A stretch of 64,000 nucleotides of DNA from Lutjanus erythropterus (GCA_020091685.1 CM034604.1:12980519-13044518); one strand, 5' to 3'; positions 27,339 through 40,120 are shown, counted from the first letter of the stretch. Translations and numbers: made by a program. The notes: generated from the letters alone by a model not told the origin.

Positions 27339-27653
27339 ACCAAGATGGACAGCATTTCATTTGACTCAGTGGATAAAAAAAACCTGCTGTCTTACTGTCT
27401 GTCTGCCAATTATTGTGCTTACAGTGTTGAAAAAGACAAAAAATAAGATGTGAAAAAAACTCTGGAGCCTTGCCAAAAACATTTTATCAACTTGTTTATT
27501 ATGGTATTTGTGATATTTTGATGTTATCAAATTAATCCGCATGGGAATGGTTTTGATGTTTATATATATTGTAAGAGAAACTATGAAAATGATATATATC
27601 TGAGACAAATTATTCAGTAATTGTGTTCTGAGGAGTTTATTCAGTCTGCACTC

Positions 27654-27659
27654 AATAAA
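27654..27659 (+). terminator. chgb polyadenylation signal AATAAA
   Basis: AATAAA lies 316 bp after the chgb stop codon, with no earlier canonical hexamer seen on this strand in the 3' UTR. Confidence 0.65.
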
Positions 27660-27762
27660 AGAAATTATTTCTGGGACCAAACAAATATTTCTCAAATTAT
27701 TTCTTGATGAAAAAACAAAACAAAAAAAGGGCTCACACATCAATGTTTTTTTAGTACAGCCT

Positions 27763-27768
27763 TTTAAT
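27763..27768 (-). terminator. Possible trmt6 polyadenylation signal ATTAAA
   Basis: ATTAAA on the minus strand, about 460 bp beyond the trmt6 stop. It is the nearest usable variant before the chgb 3' end, so the two convergent 3' ends would lie about 100 bp apart. Confidence 0.35.
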
Positions 27769-28230
27769 TCTGTGCAGATACAGACGTAATCCACAGTGAA
27801 GCTGCATCAGCAACTGGATCACAAATGGCACTTCCTGCAGGGATAACAAAATAAAAAAAAGTTATACAATAGAGAGCATTAACTGGGGAAAAAAAGTTTC
27901 TACACCTGGTCTCGAGGCATAAGACACAAAACTGTCTCTTATTTTCAACACAGAAAACATTATTTCAGCAGTTCCTTACATAACACACAAACTGAGCTCA
28001 AACAGCCTAAACTGGCTTACAGTTCACTCTGCATCACTACGCCTTCATCTGCACTGATCTGAATGCACAAGACGGGAGAAAGTGTTCTGATGAATGCAAA
28101 CCAGACACTCCATCTCCCTTATTCCAGATGTGTCAAATCAGTTCAGCAGAAAGAGAAGTCGATGCTGGAGGAAAACCCCTGTAAGCCACTGGTATTGTGC
28201 CCTTAGAAGACTGGATGCGCGTGTGTTTGT

Positions 28231-31200
28231 TTATCCTTCAGTCTCTGTCAGTTTCAGTCTCTTTGGTGTTGGTTCCTCAGCTCGCTGGGAGCCTGCAGCA
28301 GGTTTGGAGCTGTCCATGGCAACCGTCGTTCCTGAGAGGAGGTAGCCCCCGCCCCCGCTCATAAGTAGGATAGGATGTGTCCTGTTAGGCAACACCTAGA
28401 GACAAGATGCAGAAATACAGTCAGGAAACATTAATTCTAAAGGAAGGACTGGGGGAAATAACACTTTGGTCCTCAGGTGAAGATGTCTTAGGGTATGCAA
28501 ACACTCGGTTTGCAGCCAGCTGGTGCACTGTACACATGAAAAATGATCATGAAAAAAGCAGAAAAAAGAGCAGTGAGATTAAATGGTGGGAGTCTCTATA
28601 ATAATGGATCAGCGTAGTGACAATTTATCACAAATAATTAATCCAGTAAAATGTGGAATATCTGCAACACAGTTCAACCAATACACAGTGGATAGATATG
28701 ACTTAGTTAGAGCTGTAACAATTAGTGGATTGATTAATTGCAACAATTCTAATAATTAATTTAATATTTTTGCTTTTATATTCTTACAAATTGTAAATAC
28801 TTATGGTTTGTATGACAAAGCAACCAATTCAATAATGTCACCTTGATATGGGGGAAATTGTCATGACATTTATATTTTAAAGAATTGTCTGACATTTTAT
28901 AGACCAAAAGATATATTTTGAAAAAGTTTATCATGGGTGTCAAATTCATTTCAGTTCATGGGCCACATACACCCCCATCTGATCTCAAGTGGTCCAGACC
29001 AGGAAAACTATTACATAATAAATTTTAAATAACGTTTTTCCCCTTTATTTTAGTGTAAAGAACTACAGGTACATTTTGAAAATGTGAATGAACCACCAGT
29101 TTACAGAACAGACAATCAGCCAGAGAAAATTAAGTGCAACTTCAACAATAAATCTCAGTTTTTCCACATTCCGTCACAAAGAAATAATAACCGATTAATT
29201 TTTATTGGAAACCTTGACATTCTGTGTCCACTTTTCTCTTTTTTGACAAAGACATTTTCCACCGGCAGCTCCTGCATGAACAGTAGTCTATGATTTACAT
29301 CGTCGTATCTTGTAGGTTGTGTGTACAACAGCATATCAGTGTTTTGTTGAAATGAAGTGGGCTGGATTAGACCCTTTGGTCAGCATGTTCTGACCTGTTT
29401 GCTGTATGTTTGACACCCCTGAATTAAATACTTATAAAAATCTTTCAGAGCAATTTCAGTAATTTGAAAATGACTCAAATTAAGTATGTGATTAATTCAA
29501 TTCCTTACTGACCAATATTGGTTGATCTTTTTGGCCAGTGTTTGCGTTCACATGACAAATGTATTCACTCTCTTTTTGAGCTCCGTTTTGCTCTGCAGCT
29601 CCTCAGAAAAATATGTGCCTCTTCAGCTGCTGAATGCTCAACTACATTCACCAGCTGGTTGTTAACTCTGTCTGCCAATGGTGCTGAGCTGGTAGTGTGA
29701 AGTGCGTTTTTGGAGATTTTTTTTTTTTGCTGAAAACAGCAGAAACAACACTGGTGAGAATGGTGAGAGCGTGTCAAGGCTGTAAAACCAAAACACTGAG
29801 CTGAAAGACACTAAAACAGTGAGCTGACCGCAGAGTCAGGTGATAATTCTCTGTGGGTTCATCACTACCACCAACCCCCTTTCACATTACACAGTCAGTT
29901 GTTCCATTGTTAATTTAAAATATTGACCAGAGCAGCTTAAAAAAAAAACATAATTGAGTACTGATTTAAATCTTACCTGGTAATGTCTAAGCCAGGTGTC
30001 TGTGAGTCTGAGGTTGACCGTACCGCCTTGTTCCTTGAGTTTTGTGTAGCACTCGATGAGAGGCTGCAGAGATCGAGGGGTAAGAGATGAAAAGGGAGCA
30101 TTAACAGGAGGAGGACTGCAGAATGCACACACACACACACAGTGATCTTTTTTTTGCAACATAAGCACAACAGCAGTAGTAAGTGCTGGGACGTGATAAG
30201 CATTGTAACTCCTCGGCAGTGACAGGGACGTCCGCTGCAGTAATGTAATAAGGACGTTTCCCCTCTGGAACTCCGAGCAATAAAAACCTGTGTGCACTGG
30301 CAGCTAATGAGAGATGTTTTCGAGATAACTAATAATCCTCATTCAGTGGGGACATCAATAGTGTTGTGGTTCTCGTAAATATCACCGGTCATGATGATCT
30401 TACCTCTTTGTACTGGGAGTAGACTACAAAAGGCCTGGAGGGGGAGAGGAATTTGAGCAGGCTCATTAGGACTGGACACGGGTGAAAGCGGCTGGCTATA
30501 ACCAACCTGCATGGGGGAAACAAACAGATGATCAAGCAAACCTGTCCAACATGAAATACACTTAAATGCGCACTTTGTTATTGGAAATGTGTAGGTTGTC
30601 TGTACTGTAATTTATGTTATTAGTGCTGTATGTGAGTTAGGATTTAGTACCTATTGTAGACATTCATTTTATAGAGCTGGATGAGAGTCAGTAAAAGAGG
30701 CTGATTTAGGACAGTCTGAAAAATTGGTACTGTTTATGATATAGCTGCTGGGGTCTAGAGAAAGTCAATAAGCTAACCAGATCAATACTTGTACTTCTGG
30801 CTCGGACGTCACCCCCACAACACTCCATCCATCAATCATAAAAAAGCATGTTCTTCATTTTATATGACAGGAAACTGCAGAGCAATCACTTTGTTCCCCT
30901 TGACGAGGCACCGTGTGTTAATCATTAAGGTCAGAGGGAGGAAACAGGATTTATCACAACTTTTATGGAGTGGCTTAATAATACCTTAATCACTCATTGG
31001 GTTTTCATCCCTGTAGATCTATTTTACTTACTGTTCTTTACTACGTGGCGCAATCCAGAACCGATAAAGTATAGGTGGAAGAGAGAGAGAGATGCAGGCT
31101 GATGCTGAAAAGAGCAGAGCGCTGCAGAGAAACACAAATGTGAAAGCAGAGGCTAAATCTGACACCAACCCGTCGGCATTCCTGCCTTCCAGCAGTGCAG

Positions 31201-34200
31201 CTGCGGCTGCCAGCTTCTTCCGCTTCTCCTCCAGCTTCACCTTTCTTTCCTGAGCCTAAAAAAAACAAAACAAAAAATAACGTCAGGATGTTCACGACAT
31301 CTTTCAGATACTTGAAACATTTTAAACGGTACACATTTGCAGTGAAAATTTAAATCTTGGTGTCAAAATTTAGAATAACACAAACATACACAATCACTAA
31401 ATTTCATCGGACTGTCTATAAGTACGTTTAATTAAAATAGAACTTAACACTAGCTAACAATGCTTAAATAAACTCTATAACCTCATAGTTACCTGTATAG
31501 GTTAACATTATAACTGTAACAAGGTACATTATTTAGGCATTTTCAGTGGTGAAACTGGGAAAGTTTGCACAAAGTACACAAAGTAGCGCATTTTTAAATT
31601 AATTTAACTTTTTGACGATCTGATGGGGAAAAAAATAAACATGTTGAATATTGGATCCAATAATAGGCCAGGCCTGATAATCGATCCACCCCTAATAAAA
31701 AGTAATGACAGAAAAACAAAAATCAGGCATGTTCTTTGTTGGGTTAGTAAGTAGTCAACACACTTTGGCTTCTTTGCGTCTTTCTTTCTCTTCTTTCTCC
31801 TGGTCATGGCCACCATCAGCGCCACTGCTCGTCTCCATGCTCTCTTCCTCTGGACTGCCCTGCTGTTCTGCCTCAGGCTGCTTCTCCTCCGCAGCCACGT
31901 TGGACTGCTTTGAATCTGTAATGTTGAAGGAGATAATCTATATCAGAGGCAGGTTGTGATAAATTATTCATTTTTTATACTGCTGAATATAAATTGTTTT
32001 ATTTTCTAAATGTATGGATTAATCTTATTCTATGTGTAATTTATAAAGGTAAAAAGAATAATGTTTATGACTACAGAGGAATACATTTCATTTGATATCA
32101 TTTGTGAAGTTGTAACTTGGGATTTCAGCACAAGCTTGTAGCTATTCTGTTTCATCTAAAAACAACAAGGCTATAAACATCTTGGAGTGATTTATTTTAA
32201 AAAGAAAAGGCGAGCTCTACCAGCGCTGGGATCTTTGGCAGTGGTGTCCAGAGTGCCTGCCAGCAGAGCATTGACATGGCAGATGGGAAACCCATGCAGC
32301 ATATCGTGAAAATGTGCAGGAAATCCAAAGCTCTCCACACCCGCCCGTACAGGCTCACCTCCTGGGTACATTTGGATCACTGAGCCGTAGCCTGGATGAG
32401 GAGGAAACAGAGGGTAATTATAACAAAGGGCTGAGAAAAGGAAAGTGCAGAAAGAAAATACATCTTTTAGATAGAAAAGAAACAAGTGTACAGGACTGAC
32501 ATACCGCCCATTCTTTCCATGACGGCTCCGAGCACGAGGCCAGCACACGTCTCAAACACCAAAACTTTACTGCCGGCGTGGATGTTTCCCAGAGTCAGCA
32601 TCTGGGCGAGTGTGTCATACCGCAGGTGGCTGCATCACACAAAAACACACGCATCATACACTCATCTTTTTCTGCTCCACAAACTTTCACACTTTCTGTT
32701 AATCCATGTGCTGACTCACCAGATCTTCCCTGGTTCCCGGCCATGGTACATCATCGCCAAGATGCGGCAAGACGGTTTTAGAATGGTCACAGTGTTTTCG
32801 TACCTGGAAAAGCAGAAAATGGGAACCAACTGATAACACTAATTACAGTGCAACACATTATTTTAAGTCTGAAAGAGACCGTGGGTGTATTATAAGAAGG
32901 GACTCACTTCTTCTTTTTCTTCTTGATGTACTTATCCTGGGCATACTCAGTCTTATCTTTGAATGTTGAGCTGTTATCTATAAGCTGCCGGATGATTTCC
33001 TGTGGAAAACATATTGTCACTACAATTTATCTGAAAATTTAAAAGATAAGGTTCCCATGACATGACAAAAACCAACAAATGCAGAGGCCCGTTTCTCAAT
33101 ACTCATCCCCAAGCTCACTGTTTCCTGAGTGTTAATGGCACCAGGACTGTTTTATGGCGCTCACGTTCATTGTATTAAAAGAGAATTTCAACAGTGCAGC
33201 TCTTTTTTTGTTAACAGCTGTTTTTTTTGACAAGAATGGATGTCTACAGTGCAGACGAACAAGCTAAACTATGTCACAGTTTGACTACACAAATAATATT
33301 CATTAGTGGAATCTTTTCATTGTTGGTTTTTCATGGAATTTGATGACAATAAAAAAAAAAAACATTTATATATTGCCAGCATTACTCTACAATAAAAAGA
33401 CCCAACAACTGGAGGTACTGTGATACTTTCCCATTTATGTATGTAATGGCAAGATGACTGATGTACCTGACCCTTCAGACCTTGCTCTTTGAGCGCCTCA
33501 ATGTCATCCCTAGTCAGTTTCTGGGATTTCCCATCGTCCACAATATTTCTGTTGTCTGTGCCAACTTCCTTTGTATCTGGGAAAACACATAAAGAGGATT
33601 ACTCAAGGTGAAAATGAAAGCATAACAGGCTCTCAGCAGTCTTTTACATGTCCATGAACAGCAAAAAAATTGTCTACCATTCCTGAGCAAAAGGCAGAAA
33701 TTTGTCTTCGCTTGCATGTGCAAATACAACATTAAAAAACATACATAAAGACATAATAAAAGTTACATTAAAAGGTGCACAAGGTACTCGATGGTCAGGA
33801 CTGAAACATGCTTAGCAGGGAGTAGCAGGCTGGCTTCAAAAAGTGGCTGTCCTGATTCTCTGGGTCTCAAGACAGCCCTGTACTATGCTGACATTATGCT
33901 GCTCCGTGTTTGTTTGTTTTTAACATCAGTGATTGTCTGGACAATCCCTCTCACCCAGCGAACAACTTTTTAAATGTCCTTCCTTCTCAAAAGACTAAGA
34001 AGTATTTAAAACCAGAACAAGATTCAAGAAGTGCTCCATCCTGGAGCTGCCCACCTCCTTAACATTTCAAACTAGAGCTGAAGCTAACGATTATAAAGAA
34101 AAAAGGAAAAAAGAAAAAAGTCTTTTGTGTAATGATTACTTTCATTATCAATTTGTCTTTTGATCTTTTTTTTTTCATTAATCGATTAGATGTTTGGCTC

Positions 34201-37200
34201 TTAATATGTCAGAAAATAGTGAAAAATGTCGACTGGTGTTTCCCAAAGCCCTAACTAGATAACAACCAAAAAATATTCACATTTAAGAAGTTAGAATCAG
34301 AGAATTCTAAGTTCTTCTTCTTAAAAATTACTCAGACCGACTAATCAATTATCAAAAAAGCATAGTTATAATTGCTTATTCTAATAATTGGTGCAGCTCT
34401 ATTTCAAACATAGGCAGGCAGCTCAGCAGGTGAAATAATTCACACAATAGGGAAGATGTTTTTAAGGCACTTAAAGCACTTTATGTAGGGGGCTGATTTT
34501 ATGTTATCCCTACAGGGAATTTTCCCTACTACTACTAGTGTTGGCATCATTAGTGTTATGGCATTCCTACGTGTTGGATTTTATTTTACTTATTGTTCTA
34601 TGTCTTAATGATTATTGGCTTTACTACTTCGGTCTTTTTCTGTCCAAAACTGAGCTCACCAAGGCAAATTCTGATCAAATTAATACTTTATTGATATGAT
34701 GATCAAGTATCAAATCTTGAATCTTCATACATCTTAATGCAACAGGGATGAACAATTTTTTGTAGATGTTTTTCTTAGCACTGTTGACACAGTATCTTTT
34801 TACCTTAGGGCAGTAGTTGAAGCTATGATTTATGGGATGGCTGTGGATATCTAAGATTTTGTCACTTAGGAGTTGGACTGTTTCGGGGCAGCCCTGTGGC
34901 TCAGTTGGCTGAGCATTTGCCCATTGTATGGAGACTGTTAGCCCTCTGCAGCGGCCGCTGGTTCGATTCCCACCTGTGGCCCTTTGCTGCGTATCATCCC
35001 CCCTCTCCTCACCCTGTTGCCTGTCTGCTCTTCAGCGGTCCTATATAATAAAGGCAAAAAAATCCCAAAAGACATAACTTCTTCTGTTTGGCCATGGTAA
35101 TAGGGCAGTTGGACTTGTTTGCAGTCTGTGATTTTGGAAAGGTTGATCTTGCTTTTGACACTCAAGGCTCGAGCCGAGACACAATGTTAATAATTAATAT
35201 TCAATCAGATATACATCACAAATTAAAATGCCACAGCAGGCATAAGAATTGTCAGTTGTATGCAGTCATGCGATTTAAGCCAATGGAGTTGTATGACTCA
35301 AACATTTAAGCGATAGTTCACCCAAACATGAAATTTCATGCCATTTACACCACATTTCTAGCCTAAATGTCAACTGTAGCCTCTCAGACTTGATCCGCGT
35401 GCACACGCCTGAAGCAGGTATTCAGGCTCTCGCCCAAGCGGCGAGGCTGCAGCAAAGAAATTATGTTCCTCTTCTATGTCGTAGTCCTCTGACATTTTCT
35501 TCTTTGCTGAAAGTTTGCGAAGTCAACTGTGCGTGTAACAAGTCTCTCTTTCTGAGCAGATCTCTCTCCATTGTCTGAGTCGCTTCCAGGTAGCATGTAT
35601 ACACAGATGTGAAGGTATCGCGAGATGTCATATATCTCGTGTCGCGTTGCTTGGGCGAGAGCCTGTGAACATGTGTTGTGCCAAGGTACTTATCCCCGAT
35701 ATATCCCCTTCTGTGGGAGCGCGCCTGCACTCGGTAAAGGTGGACGTTACTATGCTGAATGAAATAATACAATATTGTAATATGTGGACTGTATAATTTA
35801 CCGTGTGAGTACTGTTGTTTTGTCAAGGAGGATTTAAAAAGTTTTACGTGTCTCATGCATCAAAAATAAATGTTTTTATTCTTCTGTGATTGTTGTCGAA
35901 GTTTATTGCACGAATGCAGCCGTATGTTTTCCTGTCTTCTTGAAGGACACGTTTTCATCATTATTTGACAATGTTATTAAGCACTATGCAGGCTAGTTCA
36001 TTACTTACTTTTCCAGTGTTTGGAGACTATATCCAAACACAGTGTAATTCAAAAGTCTGTAAGGAACTTGTTCATTCTGTAGATAGAGTAAAATCAAGGT
36101 TGCTGATTTAATTTTAACATATTTTTCACTTCATCTAGGCTGCGTCTACGGGACTCGAAATGTATATTAGACACTTACACTGCAAATAATGACTTTCCTT
36201 TAAATGTGCTTGAATTCACCCGCCTAAAAGGCTAAATAATAATCACAATAATAACCATGGCAATAATATAGGTCCTCTTGTATTTGTATGGCACTGTTCA
36301 TGGCACAAAGCGGTATGCTACTTATACCAGGCTGGACATGCAGTCTGTCAAAATATGTATCCCCTGTCCATAAAGCCCAATCTTTACCGTACCATCAAGT
36401 GTTTTATTTTACAGATACTTTGGATCATGTCTAATAACACTGGAGAATATTTAAAGGCTCCTTGACAAAACAACAGTACTCAATCGATAACTTATATATT
36501 GCTATATTTCATTATTTCATTCAACGTGGTAACGTCCACCATTACTGAGTGAAGGCGCGCTCCCGCGGAAGGGGATACGCTTCCAATAAATACCTTGGCA
36601 CAACACCTGCTTCAGGTGTGTGCACGCGGATCAGGTCTGAAAGGCTACAGTTGACATTTAGGCTAAAAAATATGGTGTAAATGGCGTCTTTTTGGGTCAC
36701 ATTTCAATTTCGCGGCTTACGGACACTTGGATTACATCACACGAGCAGTATGGAGACATTTAGCGTTTGGGTTTTTTTTGTTTGTTTGTTCTTTTTTTAC
36801 ATTTTAAAACTGGTCACCGTTCACTTCAATTGTACTGGATTTGGCTGCAACGCTGTTTTCCGCTGAAACTCCGTGTTTTGTGAACTGAAGATCTTCACCC
36901 ATCCCCACATCAGCACAGGGGTGAGCAGATATTGAGTGAAATTTCATTTTTTGGTGAATTATCGCTTTAATGTCACAGGTGTGTGGTGTTGAATAGCAGG
37001 TTACAGACCGGTGGAGCTCTCTGCGTCCTTGGGCTTCCGTATTTGCAGGACCCCAGATACAATTTCAAATGTGGTGCTGTACAAGTGTCCCACGGCATTA
37101 TCCAGGAAAAACCACTGCTTCTCAAAAATCACCTTCCTGTAAGAACACAAGACAGTGAAATAATAAATAGACTGGACATCTTTACATCCCTCAGAGATGT

Positions 37201-37423
37201 CAGTTATGGTGTAGCTAGCCCCAGTTTGTGCCTGATGTTATCATAAATGAGACACAAAGTGGGGCTAAAGTTTAGCTTGTTAAAAGACGTATATTTTATA
37301 ACAATTTTTGACTTACTTCTTCGGTTGAATTTGCACAGCTTTGAAGATATCTCCTCGTTTCAACACAACGTAGTCGCCGTCTTTAATTCGGTACTGTGAA
37401 TCATCGTCTCCGTTGTCCGCCAT
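28231..37423 (-). CDS. trmt6: tRNA (adenine-N1)-methyltransferase non-catalytic subunit TRM6, 12 exons, 469 aa
   Basis: Exons in transcript order: 37317-37423, 37009-37136, 33467-33576, 32908-32999, 32720-32803, 32505-32629, 32221-32391, 31764-31915, 31170-31255, 30404-30506, 29977-30063, 28231-28395. All splice sites are GT-AG, phases match, and the sum is 1410 bp. TRM6 pairs with catalytic TRMT61A in the nucleus to make m1A58 in tRNAs and helps bind the tRNA. Matches to the human protein (497 aa) include RIKDGDYVVLKRGDIFKAVQ near the N-terminus, FEKQWFFLDN, DDGKSQKLTRDDIEALKE, the lysine run YIKKKKKK, YDTLAQMLTLGNI, FETCAGLVLGAVMERMGG, the variable acidic linker in exon 8, RNADGLVIASRFHP, RPFVVYSQYKE and the C-terminal LLMSGGGGYLLSG. 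No frameshift or stop is seen. The start is the only in-frame ATG before the conserved block. Confidence 0.95.
28932..29421. mobile_element. Non-autonomous hAT-like element in trmt6 intron 11
   Basis: The left end catgggtgtcaaattc and right end gtttgacacccctg are inverted matches of the terminal repeat CAGGGGTGTCAAAC, known from a widespread fish element. The interior also has family words such as 'gggccacatac' and 'tgatctcaagtggtcc'. A possible 8-bp duplication (28,924-28,931 against 29,422-29,429) matches at only about 5 of 8 positions. A piece of the AGAGCTG hAT-like family lies just beside it at about 28,708-28,760. Confidence 0.6.
34073..34401. mobile_element. hAT-like MITE with perfect 8-bp target duplication, trmt6 intron 2
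   Basis: The element runs from tagagctgaagc to ggtgcagctcta, with imperfect terminal inverted repeats. It is flanked by the identical octamer TTTCAAAC at 34,065-34,072 and 34,402-34,409, the 8-bp duplication of hAT transposition. The interior includes 'gtcagaaaatagtgaaaaat' and 'tttcccaaagccc', words of a common fish MITE; a reversed remnant is at about 52,405-52,630. It has no coding capacity. Confidence 0.85.
34885..35082 (+). mobile_element. tRNA-derived SINE, trmt6 intron 2
   Basis: A pol III A box (TGGCTCAGTTGGC, 34,897-34,909) and B box (GGTTCGATTCC, 34,960-34,970), about 50 bp apart in a tRNA-like head, are followed by a tRNA-unrelated body. The tail is 'taataaaggcaaaaaa'. It lies antisense to trmt6. 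It is not a functional tRNA because the acceptor stem and anticodon arm do not close. Confidence 0.8.
35306..36970. mobile_element. 1.66-kb foldback DNA transposon with TTAA ends, trmt6 intron 2
   Basis: The left end TTAAGCGATAGTTCACCC and right end GGTGAATTATCGCTTTAA are inverted and bounded by TTAA at 35,306-35,309 and 36,967-36,970. The arms continue inward as long imperfect inverted repeats. Examples are 'cctaaatgtcaactgtagcc' (about 35,362) against 'ggctacagttgacatttagg' (about 36,642), and 'ccttttg/gagcgcgcc' and 'ttgacaaaacaacagtactc' counterparts further in. Roughly 550-bp arms enclose a roughly 550-bp centre. No transposase is seen. TTAA target use suggests piggyBac-type mobilisation. 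The right end is 38 bp from trmt6 exon 2. Confidence 0.8.
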
Positions 37424-37660
37424 GATAAGGCAGCTAAATGAGCTAACCAGTCAGCTGAGAGCTAACGGTTACCTTCAGAGAAATATACGGAGTCACCGGT
37501 GACAAGGCACGGTTAAATAAAGGCACTTAACCACTCTGTAGTAAAAGCAAAACAGAGCAAAATGCTATTCCCACGTGTTAGCTGTCGTTTCCCTAGCGTC
37601 TCAGGACGACTAGAAGATTGCAGATTGTAGGTAGAGCCCTGCTTCAGCGTAGTCGACTGT

Positions 37661-37700
37661 GATTGGCTGGATGTGGTTCGCTGAGTTTGACAGCCAATAG
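37661..37700 (-). promoter_or_regulatory. trmt6 promoter with two CCAAT boxes
   Basis: ATTGG at 37,662-37,666 (CCAAT on the minus strand) and CCAAT at 37,694-37,698 lie about 240-275 bp upstream of the trmt6 start codon, with no TATA box. This fits a housekeeping promoter. The human gene shares a head-to-head promoter with MCM8, but no such partner gene is visible here to the right. Confidence 0.45.
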
Positions 37701-37709
37701 GAACAAGTG

Positions 37710-40120
37710 CGATGACCAAGGTACAAAAGTAGATTTCAGAATCATCGATAAATGCTAAATTATCATAAACTACCTACAGTAGGAAGGGGGTGCTAAAACC
37801 GGGGATTTGAACGCTCCCTAATGGGGAAAAGCCATGGATGTACTTATTTAATAATTAATTATAAGTGGGTGATTGGTGACTACAGATGTTTGTTATAGCA
37901 TAGGGGTTTATGAAGGGAATCAGCTGGTGTTTACCATGTCATGACTGCATCATGGTGAAAGTGTCCTTTTATCCTGTATATAAATTGAACGAGGCTGAAG
38001 CTTTATCGTTAAATTTGTCTGAGTTAATAAAGTTGACAGAACCACACACCACCCTTCAAGGTCCAGCCCCAGTGAGGAAATGTATTATTACTATTCTAGG
38101 TTTTTCATTATTTGTATCAATAAAACTCAACATGTCAGCAAGTTTTCATATAAAACAGTCTGGAGTCACACTTCAAAGTGACTGATGTATTACTGTATAT
38201 TTAAGGATAGGAATACATCAAATAGTTGCAATATATTACAAAATATACCAATAACTGTATACCTTTACAAATGCCACTTTTTTTATTTTCAAAATTGTCA
38301 GAGATCCATTTTGGCTTTCTTCCAGCAGTTAATCCAGTTCAATACTTTATTAAGTTGTCGTTATTATGTTATTTGTTACACCTGTGTTTGACCTGTTGTT
38401 ATCAGCTAAAAGCAGTGGTGAAACCTAAGTACATTTACTCAAGTACTATACTTAAGCTAAAATCTGAGCTACCTGTACTATACTTGAGTGTTTTATTTTT
38501 ATGCAACTTTACACTTCTACTTCACTGCTTCAGATCTATTTTTCACAGACTACATTTGTCTGACAGCTTTATTTCTCAGATTACAATTTTTCATTCCCTC
38601 CTGTCCAGGGAAAACCTTTTATCACCAAATGTGATGATTTTGAATGTTTGTGATAAACTAAAGGATTAATTGTTCCTTTATGGGTTGAGAAAATTCTCAT
38701 CCTTCTTAAGATAAGTAAAGTGTATTAGACCCCTTTCATATTAGCTGGAAAATGCATTGCCACAAAGCTGAAAACAGGACATCAACATCAACATGGAAGC
38801 TGATACTGTTGCATTGTATTTCAACAGTTAACACTAACATTTTATAGGGTGCAAACATGGCAGTCGTGTGAGTACATCAGCTCCCAGCCTGGGTGGGTGT
38901 GTCTCAATTCCCACCATGGGGCCACAGTCTGGTGTTTTATAACTGCTTTTAAATGGTGTGCCAACTCCACCTGCCCACCACTAGTGTACAGCAGTGTAGC
39001 AGTGAGGCGGCTGAAGAACAAAAGAGAGCATCCTACACTGCACAACAAATAACAGCATCTGATCAAACTGAAATAAATGATGCAACCTGGAAGAAATCTT
39101 AAAGGGACAGTTCACCCCAGACTCAGTTTCCCCCCCTGGCCTGTAATGCTATTTATCCATCTAGATTTTTTGGGTATGTGTTGCAGAGTTTTTGACATAT
39201 CAGCTGTAGAGATGTTGTGAGGCAGTTGGATTTGCAAGATATCTGTTTGCACCCCCACCAAAACTGTGATAGCAACACTTATACCAGAACTGGAGAGTAT
39301 TTCTTCATTGAAAAAAGAGCAAAGAACGGCACTGAAGGTTTTCTTCAACGGAAATGATGTTTTCGTTCTTCTCTTGTCCGGCGTCAGCAAGTGCTTGATG
39401 TGATTGATTGAAGTTAGCCATTGTCAGACGTGATAGACAGGTGATTCATCCAATCACCTGCCAAGTCTTTGTTTTGTACATAGCTGCCCTTTTCTGACAG
39501 CTTCTGAGGACGACTTTCCAAATGGCGTGTCAGGTTACCAAAAATATACATTTGAAAAACCAGTCTCTCTTTCCAAAAATCATGATCTGGTTACTCAAGA
39601 TAATCCACAGACCTTATTGTGAGCAGTAGGAACTACTTTCTGTCTATTAGACAGAAAGTAGTCCTGGTGGATTCTAAAGTGGTTCTGGTAGATTCTACTG
39701 CAGAAAGAATGTAGATGAATAAATAGCACTACAGACCAAAGTAAAAATATGTATTTTAGTTTTTGGGGTGAACAGTCCCTTTCAAGTCTCAAGTAATTTT
39801 CTAATAATGCATCCAAGTACAATCAGAAAGCAGGTCAAAGTGACTTCAGTCCAAACCTATAAGTTCTATTAATGCATCCCACACAGTATCTTTTACAAAA
39901 TGAAGTATGACATTTCTTTGTCACCTTAATGGCAACAGAAAAAATACATTTTTTATTAATTCTGTTTTCTTCAAGCACAGAATATATTTGTGAAATTACA
40001 TTTCACCACTGTTGGAATAAAAGTCCTTACAGTCTATGAATTAAGATGAATTCAACCATGAATGTAACAATGGAGCAAATGAAAACTGTGAAACAAATTG
40101 TAAAATATAGAACAAAAACC
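37710..40120. other. trmt6-fermt1 intergenic, made largely of dispersed repeats
   Basis: 38,408-38,590 is a copy of a fish repeat with the words 'agtacatttactcaagtact' and 'ctacttcactgcttcag'; a fragment of the same family is at about 53,995-54,115. 39,098-39,782 is a separate element with inverted ends. No exon of any of the genes expected here from mammalian synteny was found. Confidence 0.6.
39098..39782. mobile_element. Non-autonomous element with inverted ends AAAGGGAC(A/T)GTTCACCCC
   Basis: aaagggacagttcacccc at 39,101-39,118 is the inverted counterpart of ggggtgaacagtcccttt at 39,765-39,782, with one mismatch in 18. Interior words such as 'tgctatttatccatctagat' and 'ggttactcaagataatccac' belong to a frequent fish repeat. 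The left end follows TTAA; a matching right duplication is not evident. No transposase. Confidence 0.65.

Noticed and set aside
29887-30297. 136-codon minus-strand open frame as a separate gene
   Set aside because: It is trmt6 exon 11 read through into the introns on both sides.
34885-34975. tRNA gene
   Set aside because: A and B boxes are present, but the cloverleaf does not close and a SINE body and A-rich tail follow.
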